A DNA stretch of 64,000 bases from Rhexocercosporidium sp. MPI-PUGE-AT-0058 (lineage: Eukaryota > Ascomycota > Leotiomycetes > Helotiales), in NCBI GenBank assembly GCA_020746875.1, contig JAGTJL010000007.1, positions 2,356,001-2,420,000 on the forward strand. Direction: 5' to 3'. This document shows positions 22,000 to 34,622 of this stretch, piece after piece. The number at the start of each line of letters is the position of its first letter. Position 1 is the stretch's first letter. The notes beneath the pieces were generated by a model. That model made no database searches and was not told the origin of the DNA. It saw nothing but the letters and a program-made list of their open reading frames with translations. Both the position numbers and the translations under genes were made by a program.

Positions 22000-23224
22000 G
22001 GTTGCGGTGGTGACGATGAAGAAGCTTGATGAGTGTCAAAGATAATGAAGGAGCTCTTTGTGGATGCGAGTGAGAGCTGTGTCGTCACCAAAGGCCGGGA
22101 GGAAACCGAAAGTTATATCCACAAAGAAGAGACAGTCAACCAGGACTGACCACATGGCTAAATTGCCGGAAAATAGCCATTATCTGTGATCTAGATTGAT
22201 GCACCCCCACTTGCCGTTCGGCCATAGATGATTAATGGTAATGGTTGTTCATTGTATTGTTACGAAGGTGGCGATGTTCAATCTTTGTTTGGCGTCATGC
22301 ACTCTCATCATGCACTCTCTCTGTTCTTTCTTTCTTTCTTTCTTTCTTTCCTTCTTCCTCGCGAAGCTTTGTTTTCTTTCTCGCCATATCTAGCTAGGTG
22401 TAGAGGAGGTATTCCGAGCCGTGGAGGGGGTGGGGTTCCCCGGAAACTAGACAAGGCTGGGGTTATGCATACATCTAGCGACTTTCACGGGGAAAACTCT
22501 GCTGTCTCCAGTAATTAACTTTCATCGCCGAAAGCCAATCTACTGGGGTCGCGCTGACTTTGTACGAGTGCGGACACCGTAAGGTTTCCTTGCTTTGGCT
22601 ATGTCTGGATCCGTCCACGTGGAAATGCTGGGCGATGTGGACGGACGTAAGTTAGAGATGGACAAGGGCTTGAGCATGGACTTAATTCGGTAGCACACGA
22701 ACTTCGCGTTCTTTTCTCCCGATGGCTGACGCCTTCTTACTTGTTGTCGGAATCATAGAACACACGAACCGGGGAGTGGATGGCAGTCTTGTAATATTGC
22801 ATGAGCGAACTTAAGCGAAGTACACACACAGGGATCTGCCTTCTAGCCTCACAAGCTCGATTGCGGAGAACCGGGGGAAAGTCTAGCGAGAAGTCGGCCC
22901 GGATGCAGCATCAATTCAAAATGGCCGGGGAAGGGGGCAGACTCGACACTCATAGCATTGTCTCTCGCTTTGACCCGACTCGAGTTAAGTCGACTTGACT
23001 CAAATTGTTTATTGGACTGAGAACTTCGGAGTGAAAGCTTAGCTATAAGTATCAAGCAGGTTCGCATTGCATATCTCTTCTGCTTTTACTCACCCCAGCT
23101 TTAACAAACTGTATTCGGATCAAGAAATCGACAACTCATTCCTACCATATTTTGGATCCCCTTGAATTACGTACACCATTTGATTTCTTGTAGAACGCTG
23201 GTCGAAACTGACAACTCACTCACG
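22000..23224. promoter_or_regulatory. Bidirectional promoter with clustered CreA-type sites
   Basis: The region between the GH5 and sugar-transporter start codons contains several matches to SYGGRG, the consensus of the carbon catabolite repressor CreA/Cre1: GTGGAG at 22421, GTGGGG at 22430, CCGGGG read on the other strand at 22438, and CCGGGG at 22769, 22871 and 22925. A TATAAG lies at 23044 before the transporter. The motif is short and some hits are expected by chance; the cluster is suggestive only. Confidence 0.45.
22323..22352. repeat. CTTT microsatellite
   Basis: About seven tandem CTTT units in the GH5/transporter divergent promoter. Confidence 0.85.
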
Positions 23225-24917
23225 ATGGGTCGTCTATCAACTGGAGGTACAGCCGCATTCTTGGCCATTGGAGGTAAGAAGCTTCTTCCCCAGCGAATTC
23301 AGATCACGAGCGTCCCAGTCAACCTAAACATCTTTCTTCATCAGGTTTCCTCTTCGGCTATGACAGCGGTATCATCTCATCAACTATCGTGCAGCCATAC
23401 TTTACGGATTACATGGGAACACCCACGGCATCGGAAACAGGAGGTATCGTCTCATCTTTCACTGGAGGGGCGATTCTGGGTGCGATCTCAGTCGCTTGGC
23501 TTCCTGACAAATATGGCCGTAAGAGGACCGTCTTCATTGGTGCTGTCATCTCCACTCTTGGTTGTGCATTACAAGCTGGTGCTGTAAACATTCCAATGAT
23601 GATTGCCGGAAGATTCATTGCCGGTATCGCTGTTGGGCTTCTCTCCGCCGTTGTACCCATGTATTGTGTGAGTAGCTCTTACGTCCTGTCGGATACCCAC
23701 AGCGAGTGGAACTAACTTAGAGTTTAGTCCGAAATTGCAACTGCGCAAGATCGTGGAAAATTGAGTGGCCTTCTTCAATGGATGTTGTCTTGGGGCTTCT
23801 TTGTCGCACAATGGCTCGGTTACGGGTGTTTCAAAGTCAACAGTGATTTCCAATGTAAGTCTACTCAAGGGATGCCAACATAAAATGGAATTCTGATATT
23901 TATCAGGGCGATTCCCACTTGCATTCCAACTGGTGCCCGGCTTGATCATCGCCTGTGGTATCTGGTTCCTCCAGGAAAGTCCCCGCTGGCTCATCGAACA
24001 AGACCGCCACGAAGAAGCCAGGCTAGTTCTGGAGAAGATGCATGGAACTGGCTCTAACCAAGATTTTCTGGAATTGGAATACTGTGAGATCAGGGACACT
24101 ATTGTTGCTGAGAAGAGTCTTCAAGTCCCTGCATGGAGCGCTCTCCTGCAGAAGCCAAGTTCGAGGAGAAGACTTTTTCTTGGTTGCGGTGTCCAAGCTT
24201 TCGGTCAATTATCAGGAATCAATGTAAGCTGTCTGCCAATGTGCAGTCCGTGCTCAATCTAACAGCTACAAGGTTGTCAACTACTACGGAAATGTGATCT
24301 ACGCCATTCTAGGCATCGATACCCAGACATCTCTTATGATCGTCGGCATCTCCGGTGCTCTCTCTATTATTTACTGCTCCGCCGGACTCTACCTCCTTGA
24401 CCGTATCGGACGAGTCAAACTCCTCCTCGCATCATCAGTCGGCTGCGGTCTCTCTTTGATGGTCAACGCCGTCCTGTCGCAATACTATGTCGCCGATGTT
24501 GGGACCATCAACGCAAACGAGAACGCCCTCCGCGCCATGGTTGCCATGAACTTCGTCTTCTCCCTTTTCTTCACCTTCATTGGCATCATCTCCTGGGTCT
24601 ACCCCGCTGAGATCTTCCCCGTTGAGATTCGAGCCAAGGGGAACTCATTCTCTACTCTCACGAATTGGTGTCTCAACCTCCTCTTCGCACAAACAGCACC
24701 GATCGCGCTCGAGAAGATGGGATTCAAGTTCTTCTACTTCTTCTTTGCTTTTAATATCCTTGCTACAGTGTGTTATGCACTTTTCTATCCTGAGACAAAA
24801 GGTAGGACGCTGGAACAGATGGATGAGCTGTTTGGTGATCAGCTGGTTTCGCATGCGCTGAAGGATCCTGCCATGGATGAGAAACATCCCGTCGAGCATG
24901 TTGACTCCGTCAACTAA
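23225..24917 (+). CDS. MFS sugar transporter (sugar porter family)
   Basis: Five exons are read: 23225..23273, 23345..23667, 23728..23854, 23907..24223 and 24273..24917, all with GT...AG introns (one with a clear CTAAC branch site). They give 486 residues. Hallmarks of the sugar porter family are present in order: FLFGYDSGIIS in helix 1, DKYGRKRT in the 2-3 loop, GRFIAGIAVG in helix 4, PESPRW-like QESPRWLIEQ before the central loop, QLSGINVVNYYG in helix 7, LDRIGR in the 8-9 loop and PETKGRTLEQ after helix 12. It should be a plasma-membrane hexose or disaccharide proton symporter. It is divergent from a beta-1,3-glucanase whose product is glucose. Confidence 0.93.
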
Positions 24918-25805
24918 GTGTAGCTGGGGTTTCATACTTTCTGGCTGTCGAGCCAGCCTGAATGGGTCATGAACACTGGCTAGTAGCATTTCCGTCGCAG
25001 CGAGATCAAGTAGCCTACGAGCCAAGCAAAGCAGGATTCAGGGCGTATCATTAGGATACGTAGTCATCATAATGCAAGGTCAATTGAGGAACTCGAGTAA
25101 TCATTGAAGTTTTCATTCCTGAACCTTACCACCGCTAGCTAAGAAGGCATCTCTCTACTCAGAAAACATGACATCGTATCTTTGGAAGGGTGGTATTACC
25201 ACACTCGCGACCATGAAAATAGTCGGCCAGGACCTCAGGATTGAGAACCCCTCACCATGCAACTCCATCCTATTCCAACCACTCAGCCTCAAAACCAAAT
25301 ACTAATAGACCTCTCAATCTCGCATCTCTATTCTAGAAGAGGCGGCAAATACTATCTGCAGATAATGGCAACGCCCGCAACCATGAAAGACCCAAAAATC
25401 CACTCAAGGCCCCCAAAACCCGAGTCAGCACCAGAAATGACCTCCCCCCTCGTCCCCATTCCTTTGACTGATACCAAAAGCATGACGTAGTCTTTCCAGA
25501 AGGGACGGCAAATACTATCCGTAGATAATGGCCTTCTCCCGCAACTGGGACCACGCCATGCTTTTCAAAAGCCAATCCGACATCCACCATCTAACATTTA
25601 GAAGACTCCACGCTCGCCACTCCATCTCCCAGTCTGCCTTTTTAGATACTCATACAAAATTGAAAGAAAAAAATAATAAAAGCACACATCCACAGCAAGC
25701 TGCGATACTTTTGGCAAAGAAAGAGAGAAACGACTCGGCCATCGAAGCTCATGATACACCACAAATCGAACACTTCTCTTCTCCTCTCCATTTTGTTGAG
25801 ACCAC
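24918..25805. other. Convergent spacer between sugar transporter and coiled-coil gene P1
   Basis: No gene. Its middle part (about 25168-25560) is a three-copy degenerate tandem repeat described separately. Confidence 0.5.
25168..25560. repeat. Degenerate tandem repeat 3' of P1 (about 160-bp unit, 3 copies)
   Basis: Related blocks start near 25168, 25325 and 25480. The last two share CGGCAAATACTATC followed by GCAGATAATGGC or GTAGATAATGGC, then CCCGCAAC. The first and third share CATGAC...GAAGGG. The tract lies just downstream of the P1 stop codon. Confidence 0.55.
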
Positions 25806-28454
25806 CTAGATCCATCCGAAGCTGAACGCGAGGGCACTTACGACTACTGTAGGAATGACTACTGTAACGGTAATTCCGATGGCGATACGGCGCTCGTTGA
25901 CCTCCCTTGAGATATCGCACGTATCATCATCAACAGTCTGCTCATGGCCCGCTCTATCCGAAGAAGAGCAGTTGCCCATCAAGTAACCGGTATCGATCCA
26001 GAATAATTGACTAGCGCTAGGCTGGGGCGCGCTCAGTGCTGAGGATGCGAAAAATGCGATTGCTGATGGTCGGGGTGGTTCCCAGGGGTAGGTGGTCTCA
26101 ACAACAGACAACGCAGAACCAAAGACTTCGCAGGAGGGTGCTGCTGATACGTACTTCATCTTGTTGAAGTTTTTGTACAACGGATCAAGACCACTGGAGA
26201 GATAAATCGAGAGGATTGCCAAGGTGAGTCCCAGGAATATAGTTCCCACTCTCTTGGCGGGCTTGGATACTCCAAATCTGTCCCACTTAGAGTCGCCGCA
26301 CTTTTCCTTTGGAGCGAAATTGCTATTCAATGCTTCCACAACTTCAGCAAGATGTAAATACTCTTCGCTGGTAGAACGAGTCCGGTCAGTGATGCATCCT
26401 GCACAGGTGTTAGCTGATGAACTGAAAAACACGCAGAATCTGGAGTTCAAAGACTTACGAATGCGGTTGATGTCATGATAGACTGGGTTATCCATCTCCA
26501 TCTTGACTAGACTACCCCCAATAAACTTTCCACCGCTATGGGAGGCTCCAGGAATGGCAGGGAGGGGTCCAAAAACGACCAGGGAAGCAACAACGGGGTT
26601 GTGGCTCGACTCAGGAGCGTAGAACCACGAGTGGTAAGGACGGTAAAGGACAAGCGCGTTCGAAATTGCCGTCTCCTTCATCTCGAGTCTCTTTGACTCC
26701 TGCTTGAGCATCCTCGCCTGGATTTCCGGATCGAACTTCCGATTTCTCTGCATCTTGCTCTTCTTCTTGGGTGGCTTTGCCGAAAGCAAGTTGGCGAAAT
26801 CGTTGTTCCCCTTCTCCTTCTTCAACTCATCCTTCAGCATTTGAATTTCGAGCTTTTGCTTCTCCGCAAGGATCTTGTAATCTCTTGCACTGTTTGATAT
26901 CTTCTTTGCCTGGTATTGATTGGATTGAAGATCAGCTTGGCAGGCTGCAAGCCTCGATTCCACGCCAGCCTCTCTAGCATGGGCATTGGCGAGTCGGGTC
27001 TTGACTTCCTCGTGAGCAGCCTGTTCAATCTCGAGGTACTCTGCGACGCGCTTGACCTTAGCTTTCAATGCTTCAATCTTTCCATCGCATCCTTCATGGC
27101 TGGAGTTTGCTTTCCGAACCGCAATTGTCATCGCATCGACCTGGTTCTGGTAGTACTTGGAGTCACCCTTAGCTTGGTCCAGCTCACGGCGAAGCCCATC
27201 ACGCTCGCGAGTAGCGCCCATATTGTCCATATAGCGCCGCTCCGCATTTTGAAGCAACTCCTGGGTAGTCAGCAAGTTGGTTTCCAGCTTACGTGCCTTT
27301 TCGTCCGATTCCTTGAGCTGATTTTGGTCGAACTTGGCCATGTTTTGGAAGGCAACAAGGCGGCGATTGAAGTCGATGTTGCTGGTGTCCAGAGCTTTGT
27401 TATCCGATTCCAGTTTTTGGATCCGGGCGACCAAGGTTCGGACCTCCTCTTGTGCAGTGCTGTAAGCTTGCTCCACGTTGCTGCAGCGAATCTCCAAGAC
27501 CTTGAGCTGATGCTCGGAAGTATCAACTCGGAGCTCTGGGTCGTCACATTCTGAAGGGACGTCATCCAGTTTCTGCTCGAAGACAGCACGAGATTCGTCT
27601 TCCTTGCTGCTTCGAAGAGCCGCAACCAGCTCGACAGCGACCTCAATCTCCGCAGCCTCGTGCGATACTGCCTCGGCCTGATTTTCCTCGACTTCAGCCT
27701 TGTGAATGGCATCCGAAGCCTTCTCGTCCTCGTCTATTGCTTGGATGGAAGCATCAGCTTTCTTCTCGGATGTATCCATCAAGGTGTTGATACGAGGCTC
27801 ATGCTGCAACATCGTAGCCGTCACCTTCTTGGGCTCGCTGGGTATTCCACTGTCAATGCCTCCAGCATGAGCAGCCCAACGACTGCCACCCAAGCGATCT
27901 GCATTTTGCAAACCATTATCATTCGTGCCAAAGCCATGATAAGGGATGACGAGAGCGTTGTGAATCTTGGAATTGTGGTTGATGGGGCCACGGAATGCTT
28001 GGGGGTGGACTTTCTGTTGGGCATGATGAAGGACGGGAACTTGGCCAGCAGGTTGAAAACGAGTAGCAAATGGGGGATTGGCAGCCTGCTGGACATTGCG
28101 ACTATTATTCGTGGGGAAATTGCTTCTTGGAGTACCAAATCCATGCTAAGCAAGGGAAGTTAGTGTCGTGCTTTGAGACACACCTGTGCGGAGCCCGTCA
28201 AGAGTCGGGAGCGTGCGGTGGAGGAGCTGAGGAACACTTACCTGGTGTCCGCCCGTATTGCCATTGGTGTTTCCATTGAAAAACCCGCCATTCAACTTGC
28301 CGCCTCTATTGGGTCTGACTCGCTCGTGCTTCTTCTTTTGCTTGTAAACTGGTTCTGGTTCTTGCTCCATCGTTCCAGCAAGAAGAAGCTCGCGACGGGC
28401 AAGCTCCTTTCCGATTCTGATGGCTTTGGCCTCTTCAGTCTCGTGTCTTGCCAT
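25806..28454 (-). CDS. Coiled-coil membrane protein P1 (array member)
   Basis: Three exons, complement(25806..26398, 26459..28145, 28242..28454), with GTAAGT introns of 60 and 96 bp, give 830 residues. The N-terminus (about 1-190) is basic and Asn/Gly-rich and contains HGFGTNDN, a motif echoed in P2 and P3. A long heptad-rich coiled coil spans roughly 190-500, followed by a basic patch KPPKKKSKMQRNRK. One membrane helix lies at about 683-702 (GTIFLGLTLAILSIY) and a second at the very end (about 808-828, VTVVIPTVVVSALAFSF). The loop between has CEVF...FW...NCS...DTC, comparable to the P2/P3 loop. I know no described family. It may act as a membrane-anchored rod or tether. First of seven similar genes in a row on this strand. 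Confidence 0.82.
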
Positions 28455-30823
28455 CGTGGTCAGCTTTTCTTTTTCTTTTTTCGACGGGTGAAGGTGAGGG
28501 TTTGATTTTGAATGGGGAGGAAAGGGTTGTGTTGTGCGTGTTTTAGGTGATTGTATGTATGGGAGAGAGCATTTGCAGATGCTTGGTAGTTGTGGAAGTT
28601 GATGTTGCTGCAGTCTTGAAATATCGGTGGTGTTCTGCTCTGAGGATGAAAAGGAGAAGGACGAAGGAGTTGAAGGACGAGATGGGGGGATTGAGGTGGT
28701 GGGAGGGAAGGGCTGCTCTATGGCGCTAAATTAAGCGAGATCCCGTGTTGTCTTTCGAATTCACCTTCCAGAATCCTGCTGCAAACTACCCGGAGCAAGT
28801 CGGAACGAGTTTTCGATGTGTTATCTCGGAACCAAAAATGAGTATCTCTGTATTACTCGATTAATACATTAGTGAGGAGGAGGGGGGCGATGGTCCCCGA
28901 AAAGTTGGGGTTCCGAGTCTCGAAAATGAAGCACTCTAATTTGATAGCTGACATGCCGTTTCAGTTCAAAATGCTCAGTAAGCCCTTTCGTTCCTTAATA
29001 GGAGACTTTCATATGGCTCAGGTCTGAATAGGAGTATTATGTGTCTGTCTCGGTGGAACTAGATCGGCAATAGTTCTGCTGCTTTAAAGTACTGGCTTAC
29101 GGTATTTTCGTACAATTCTGTTTTACCTGACTTAGCAAATGCCTCTTTATTAGCTAGCTAGAAATTCAGTAAATGAAATACCTCTTATAGTTCATCAAAC
29201 AAATCAGGTACGGAGGCTCAAGTTCTATACATGTGTGATCCTCTCCTTTACTTCCACGGTGATGTCTTTTATATTATTTCTTCCAGAGGAGAGGCCATAG
29301 GATCTCACAAGAAGAAATGGAGGTTCGCTTTGGGTGGTACCGTTCTTTATTATGTGTCTGTGTACTTACTCCCGACAGTCAGAGAGAGTGCCATTCGTTG
29401 AGGTGTTTTCTCCACATCAAGATCATTGAGAATTCCGTTCATTCGGAGAATCTTGCTTCTTCACAATGAATCGAGTAACTATTCTTCGACTTGTCCCTAC
29501 CCTTTCTACTTGACACGATTTCTACTAGCACAACTGAAAAATCTCTTACATGCACGTTCTTCTCTGGAAAGTACTCATTCCCACAGCACTGTTGCATTTA
29601 CTACTTCAGCATCTCAGAACGATACGACTTTACTTCCTACATGCTTCCGATCTTCCAACTAGGCTTGTTGACTACCTGGTCATGGTTTTGGTATCCTCCT
29701 AGCTAAGTAGCGACACCTTAAATTTGCGTTCTCAACGAAAGCTTGTGATGTGACAGAAGGGCAAGCTTTGCTAGGGATGTTTCCCAAATTACTTATCGAC
29801 TCGTTCTTGATATCTCGTTCCCCTTTCCCGACTCTCAAAATGGCTGCTGTTCTCATATTGCCGATAAAGTATCAAGTTCGACTGTTGACAATAGCTGGCT
29901 GGTTCCGCACGGGAATTTTCCATCCGAGTAAGCAAGTACCGGTCCACGAGGGGACATGGCACTGAAGTTTTGTCTCATAAGCCGGAAAGCTCGTGGAAAG
30001 CCTCATGGTATTGAGAAGAGGAAATGAGGGATTTGGCTTATAGGTAAGTCTCCATCAAGGAAAAGAAGAACTTGCCTAAAATAATGTGCCATCAGCTATT
30101 CCAAAGCAGAAAGACAAAGAACCATCGGGAGGCATGAGCTTGAGGATTGTCAGCTACACTAAGAAACTACTAAAATCATTACGTAAAGCAAATCATCAAT
30201 CACCAAAGACAGGGCATGTTTAGTTCTTGATTCATTCATTGATCACGACCCCGAAGAAATTTTAATACAAGCATTCCTCCCCCTCCCCAGTCCTCTTTTA
30301 AACTCTATAAATGACCACAGTAGAAAGCACCAAGCAAAAAATCAGTTCAGATCCCCCAGCTTCAAATTGCCTCTCACACAGCTACATTCCTATTAAACCC
30401 GCCAGAAACTCTCGACTTCTTTCTTCAGTAACAGAACGCCAGCCTACCAGTAGAGCGCGCGATTAAAGCAACGATGTTCAGCAGGCCGGTATCCGTTTCC
30501 GAAGAAAAAAGCCAACATCTCCAACTTCGTGTGTTCCTGCTGCTGTGTGAGAGTTTATCCAAAGCCGCCCTCTCCGAACTGATCATGCCCAATGCCATCA
30601 CCATAGTTTTCGTGTTGTGCGACTACCCATTCTCCACCTCTACCCATACTGCTTGCCCGAAGTCAACCCCCCGCCCCCTGCCGCCACCCCCAAAATCTTC
30701 CGTACAGTCGTCACATCTGCCACGTCTCTGCTCAAAATCCTCAAGACATCCCCTTTCTTCTCCACTTATTCGTATCATACAGTAAATCATCGTCCACCCC
30801 TCTCTCATTTTCCCCTTTGACCC
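28455..30823. other. Intergenic region between P1 and P2
   Basis: About 2.4 kb with the P1 promoter on the left and P2 3' sequence on the right. Reading frames are short and lack recognisable features. The sequence around 30215-30260 (TTCTTGATTCATTCATTGAT) resembles that at 33980-34000 downstream of P3, suggesting the 3' flanks were duplicated together with the genes. Confidence 0.45.
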
Positions 30824-32785
30824 CTAAAACCAGCAGAAGCTGATTGCAGCGACCGTGATGGCCAGGGGAACACCAACAACGACAGCAACCTTGCGAAGAA
30901 GAGGACCAGTGGGAATATTCCGGAGGGGCGCTGGCGTATCGATGGGGCATGTCTCGCTATCTATCGACTTGCCAGACTCTTTTTCATCGGGGAACGAGTA
31001 GTTCATGTTGATTGCAATGCTGTTTTGAATCGTGATCCAGAATTCGTCTGGGATGGCGGTTGAGGTTGTTTGTAGTGAGGTTTCGATAGGCAAAGCTACT
31101 TCTGTGGTGCTTGCAGCTACAAATCTGCAGTAAGCCTCGGGGATTGTAATGGCTTGAGAAGTGGTGTTGATGCTGGGAATCTGGGCGACGGATTGAGCGC
31201 TTGGGGATAGAGAGGCGGAGCCAACCCAGAAGGCTGCAACTGAAATGCATGATACGACCATAGCCATAGTTCGGATCTTCGAGACCAATTTGTCGACCTT
31301 TCTAAGAGATGCGAGCTCGCCAGCGACAGTGTCTCTTGCGACCTGCGCCTCCTCCAGCTGAGCATTGATATCGTCAAATATGCGAGCCTGATCTTCGACT
31401 TCTTGCCGAAGCTTGGCTACCTCCTCAGCATTAGACTCGATGCGCTTAGTGATTTCCAAACTTTCGGCCTTCTCTTCCTCCAACTCGGCTTTGCATTGGT
31501 TCAATGCCAGATCCTGCTCCTCAAGTTGTTGTTGCAAGCTGGAATCATCCTTGGGTGATTTCTCGGCAGCTACAAGGCGATTGGAAAGTTCAAGTACCTT
31601 GGACCTCTCTGCCTCAAGGTTTTCCTTGCAGGTCTTTAGGTCTTTGGTCTGAAGACCCACCAACTGTAACAATCGGTCGCTCCTCTTTTCACCCTCCTCA
31701 AACTTCACGAGCTGTTCTTTGGCTCTCTTTTCGAAGCTGTTGATGTCGTTGATCCGCTTAGATTGGGAAGACATAAGTTGTTGTTTGAGATCCTCTACTG
31801 TCTCACGGCTCAACTTTAGCTCTTTGCAGACGGCGAGATGATCGTCCAAAGATGTGATCAGACGCTTGGTAGTTGCGGTGTGATTTTCGACTTCCTTCCG
31901 AATTCTGTCGTTGGACTCCTTTAGGCTTCGCATTAGATCGGTATTCTTGCTCATCCACTCCAGCTCTCGTTCTTCGTAGATGCCCTTGACCTCATTCACT
32001 TGATCTTTCAGACCCTTTACTTGGCTACACAGCTCCTCAAGTCGACTGCACTCGGAATCATCAGGAATCTTTGTATGCCCGCTGATGCTGGTAGAAGTTG
32101 GCTTATCCAATGTGTTGTCTTGATGAGCAGCGATAGCTACTGCTGCGGTGTTGATGGCAAGGGGAGTGGGGGAATCGATCATCATCATTCGGACCTGGGC
32201 TTTATATTAGCTCTAGATTTATGAAGATGGAGGAATAACTTACCTGGATATCATTGGTGCCAAAAGTTCCTGCGAGGGAGGAAGCAACAGTAATCAATGG
32301 TGCGCCCTAAGATGTATCAGTGATGCCGCTCCACACGTCTGGCAAACGGCGAGAAGACCTACAATAAGCTCTGATGTTGGAGCAGACTGAGAAACAAAAC
32401 CATTTGTCGTTTCGACTCTTTCGACGACAGAGTCCACTTCAATCTTGCGCTCAGCTTCACCGCTATCGACCAAGGCCGATCTCTCGGTCAGAGCCTTCAA
32501 CTGCTTTGCTGCTTCGGCATTCTCGTCTTTCTTCGCCTTCTTTCGATTTCTTTTGCTAATATTTCTCTTCCATCGAGCCAGTCGTTTTTGCTCCAAAGCA
32601 TTACTCTCAGCGAAGACTTCATCTTCAACTTCAGTGACATCATCTACATGTCGAGCAGAGTCTGAGGTAGGTGGGACAACTGTGGCGACGAGGGTGGTAG
32701 AATTGGTCGTGGAGGGGTCTACCATGGTAGGAACGTCTGTGGGATCAAGGACCTTGGAAGCCTCGATATCTGTGACGGAATCCAT
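30824..32785 (-). CDS. Coiled-coil membrane protein P2 (array member)
   Basis: Three exons, complement(30824..32194, 32244..32306, 32363..32785), give 618 residues; all junctions are phase 0 with GTAAGT/GTAGGT donors. Residues 60-110 hold a Lys/Arg-rich stretch (RWKRNISKRNRKKAKK). The 21-residue exon 2 carries FGTNDIQ, like P1 and P3. A coiled coil spans about 205-465. Membrane helix 1 lies at about 470-491 and helix 2 is the last 20 residues (VAVVVGVPLAITVAAISF). The loop has YCRF, AIPDEFW, a sequon NYS and ETCPID. These residues sit at the same loop positions as in P3: Cys 27, FW 56-57, sequon 69, Cys 87 counted from the end of helix 1. Function unknown. Confidence 0.82.
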
Positions 32786-33088
32786 TATATGGTGATTGAG
32801 ACTTCAAAATGGAGATCGAAGATGGGTTCAATGAGCGTTGCTCGGGCTGTACTCGTGGTGATGTGTTGGCATAGGATTTTCTGCTAGGCAGACTGGTGTT
32901 TTGCTTGGAGCTGGTAGGATGGATCGGAGCTTTCTAGATGGCAGAAATGCTGTTGTTTGTGTTGGGGTGGTGGGGAATCTGGTTGACAGATTGATTGTCG
33001 AGGAAAGAAAGACACGATGTTTTTGTTAGATGACACTGACATGATCAGTAACTTCGGACTAAGTGATAGCATCATGCACAACACTCAC

Positions 33089-33198
33089 TGCCGTTGTAGC
33101 CACGGATTGGTGACAGCTATTAATGCCAAAGTATACAGAGCGATGCTCGAGAAGAGTAGCAGATAGGCTTTCTTGAAGATAGGTGCAAGAGAAGCCAT
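33089..33198 (-). pseudogene. Orphan first exon of an alpha/beta-hydrolase-like gene
   Basis: A minus-strand ATG at 33198 opens 36 codons (MASLAPIFKKAYLLLFSSIA ... NPWLQR) that end at a GTGAGT donor. The sequence has the look of the N-terminal anchor exon of fungal alpha/beta hydrolases, which is a recollection of family style and not a search result. No continuing hydrolase exon follows; only about 300 bp remain before P2. Probably a gene fragment left by rearrangement. Confidence 0.3.
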
Positions 33199-34622
33199 CT
33201 CCTGGTTGATTGTACTGTGTTCAGGTCAGCCATCGGTAAGCGAGATCGGCGCTAGTAACGAGATTGAGTCAGAAAACTTCGGATTCACCTACGAAACAGC
33301 CCAGAGGTGGCTTCCATTCACAAATCAAACTTGGAAAAAATAATTTGTAGCGTTGAGGTCATTGATGGTCAACCTCCAGCTCAATGCGGGGAGGCACATC
33401 ACGGGAGGGAATGAAGGAGAGAAGTGGGATTGTCAATTCAAGTTGAGAATATGGTAAATTCAATCGGGTGATTAGGGCGCCATTGCTCCTATATACAAGT
33501 CTAGAACAAAGAAACTTGTCTTGAGATTGCGAAGCTAATTGTTGGGATTTTGTACTCGTACTAATTACGAACGGTATCAAGGTCAGGTTCTTTCCCCAAA
33601 AGTCAAGCTAAGATCTATATAGAAGTAACAACAACATCAGGAGCCTATGGTCTAGTCACTCAAGTGTATACTTGCTTTTTCCAGTAGCAGCGTAAGACTG
33701 AACAAAGGATATTCGAACCTTGCTCAAAACCCCACGTTAATGATGCCTACCCTCGTTCCAGAGTATCAGACAGGCGCTCTCATGTGTGGATTGTAAAGCA
33801 AAGCCAAGCAAGCACTTCTGAAAAGCTACCGAACTAAACCCTCTTCACATGTCTGCTTCACCCGTGTTCCCGGAGCGAGAATAGAAGGTAAAATATGAGC
33901 GGATAGGGGGAAGCGGCCAAGAGGGGTTGCTCATTCATTTCATAGTCTGCTCAATATAATGTAGAGCAAGATTGATTGTTAGTTCGTGATTCATTGATTC
34001 GTGCATCTCTCCCCCAGAAAGTCTCCTCTTGAGTGTTTGCTCCTACCAAAAGCTAAGATCCTCCAAATCTATCTTGAACCGGGCCTGTCCTCCGACCTTA
34101 AAACCCAACATGAATATCTTCCCCCCCAGCTAACTCAACAAATGTGCTTTGATGGATGGGATAACAAAAGTTATTCAAAGCAGGAAGCATCGACTCGTGA
34201 GCCAATGCGCAAGCTTTTAATAACTTTTTACCCATAACTGCCAGCGTATGCCATTTTTACCTTTCCCTCTAATTGAAATTCGAGCCTGATGAATGCCCTT
34301 TGACTGCAGTATCATCGTCGTCAAATTTCAACTTCAGAAGTTGGTCATGGCATCGCTGGCACCCCCAAAGTCCACATCATTCTAGCTGCTGCTCCTTGAA
34401 AGCCATTCCTGCTAGATCCTGGTTCTTCTCCACCACCGAAGCTCAATCCCAGCTTTCCACCGAAGCATGGATGAATAAAAAAAACTGCAAAAAAAAGAAT
34501 AACTACAACACCCCCTCACTGCCTCTACAAAAGCAAAGAAAAACCAATTCTCTACAACTTATCATACAAAACACATTTTTACACTCACTCCCTCCTTATG
34601 CCGTGCTGTTTACATTCTAAGC
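33199..34622. other. Intergenic region 3' of P3
   Basis: No supported gene. Short plus-strand frames at 34001-34237 and 34273-34620 look like chance. The part near 33980-34020 resembles the 3' flank of P2. Confidence 0.45.

Noticed and set aside
26916..27554. Plus-strand 212-residue frame opposite P1
   Set aside because: Antisense of the P1 coiled coil, where Glu/Lys/Leu codons leave the other strand open; no motif.
30474..30785. Plus-strand frames downstream of P2
   Set aside because: Overlapping short frames in several phases with no features; probably chance in 3' flank.
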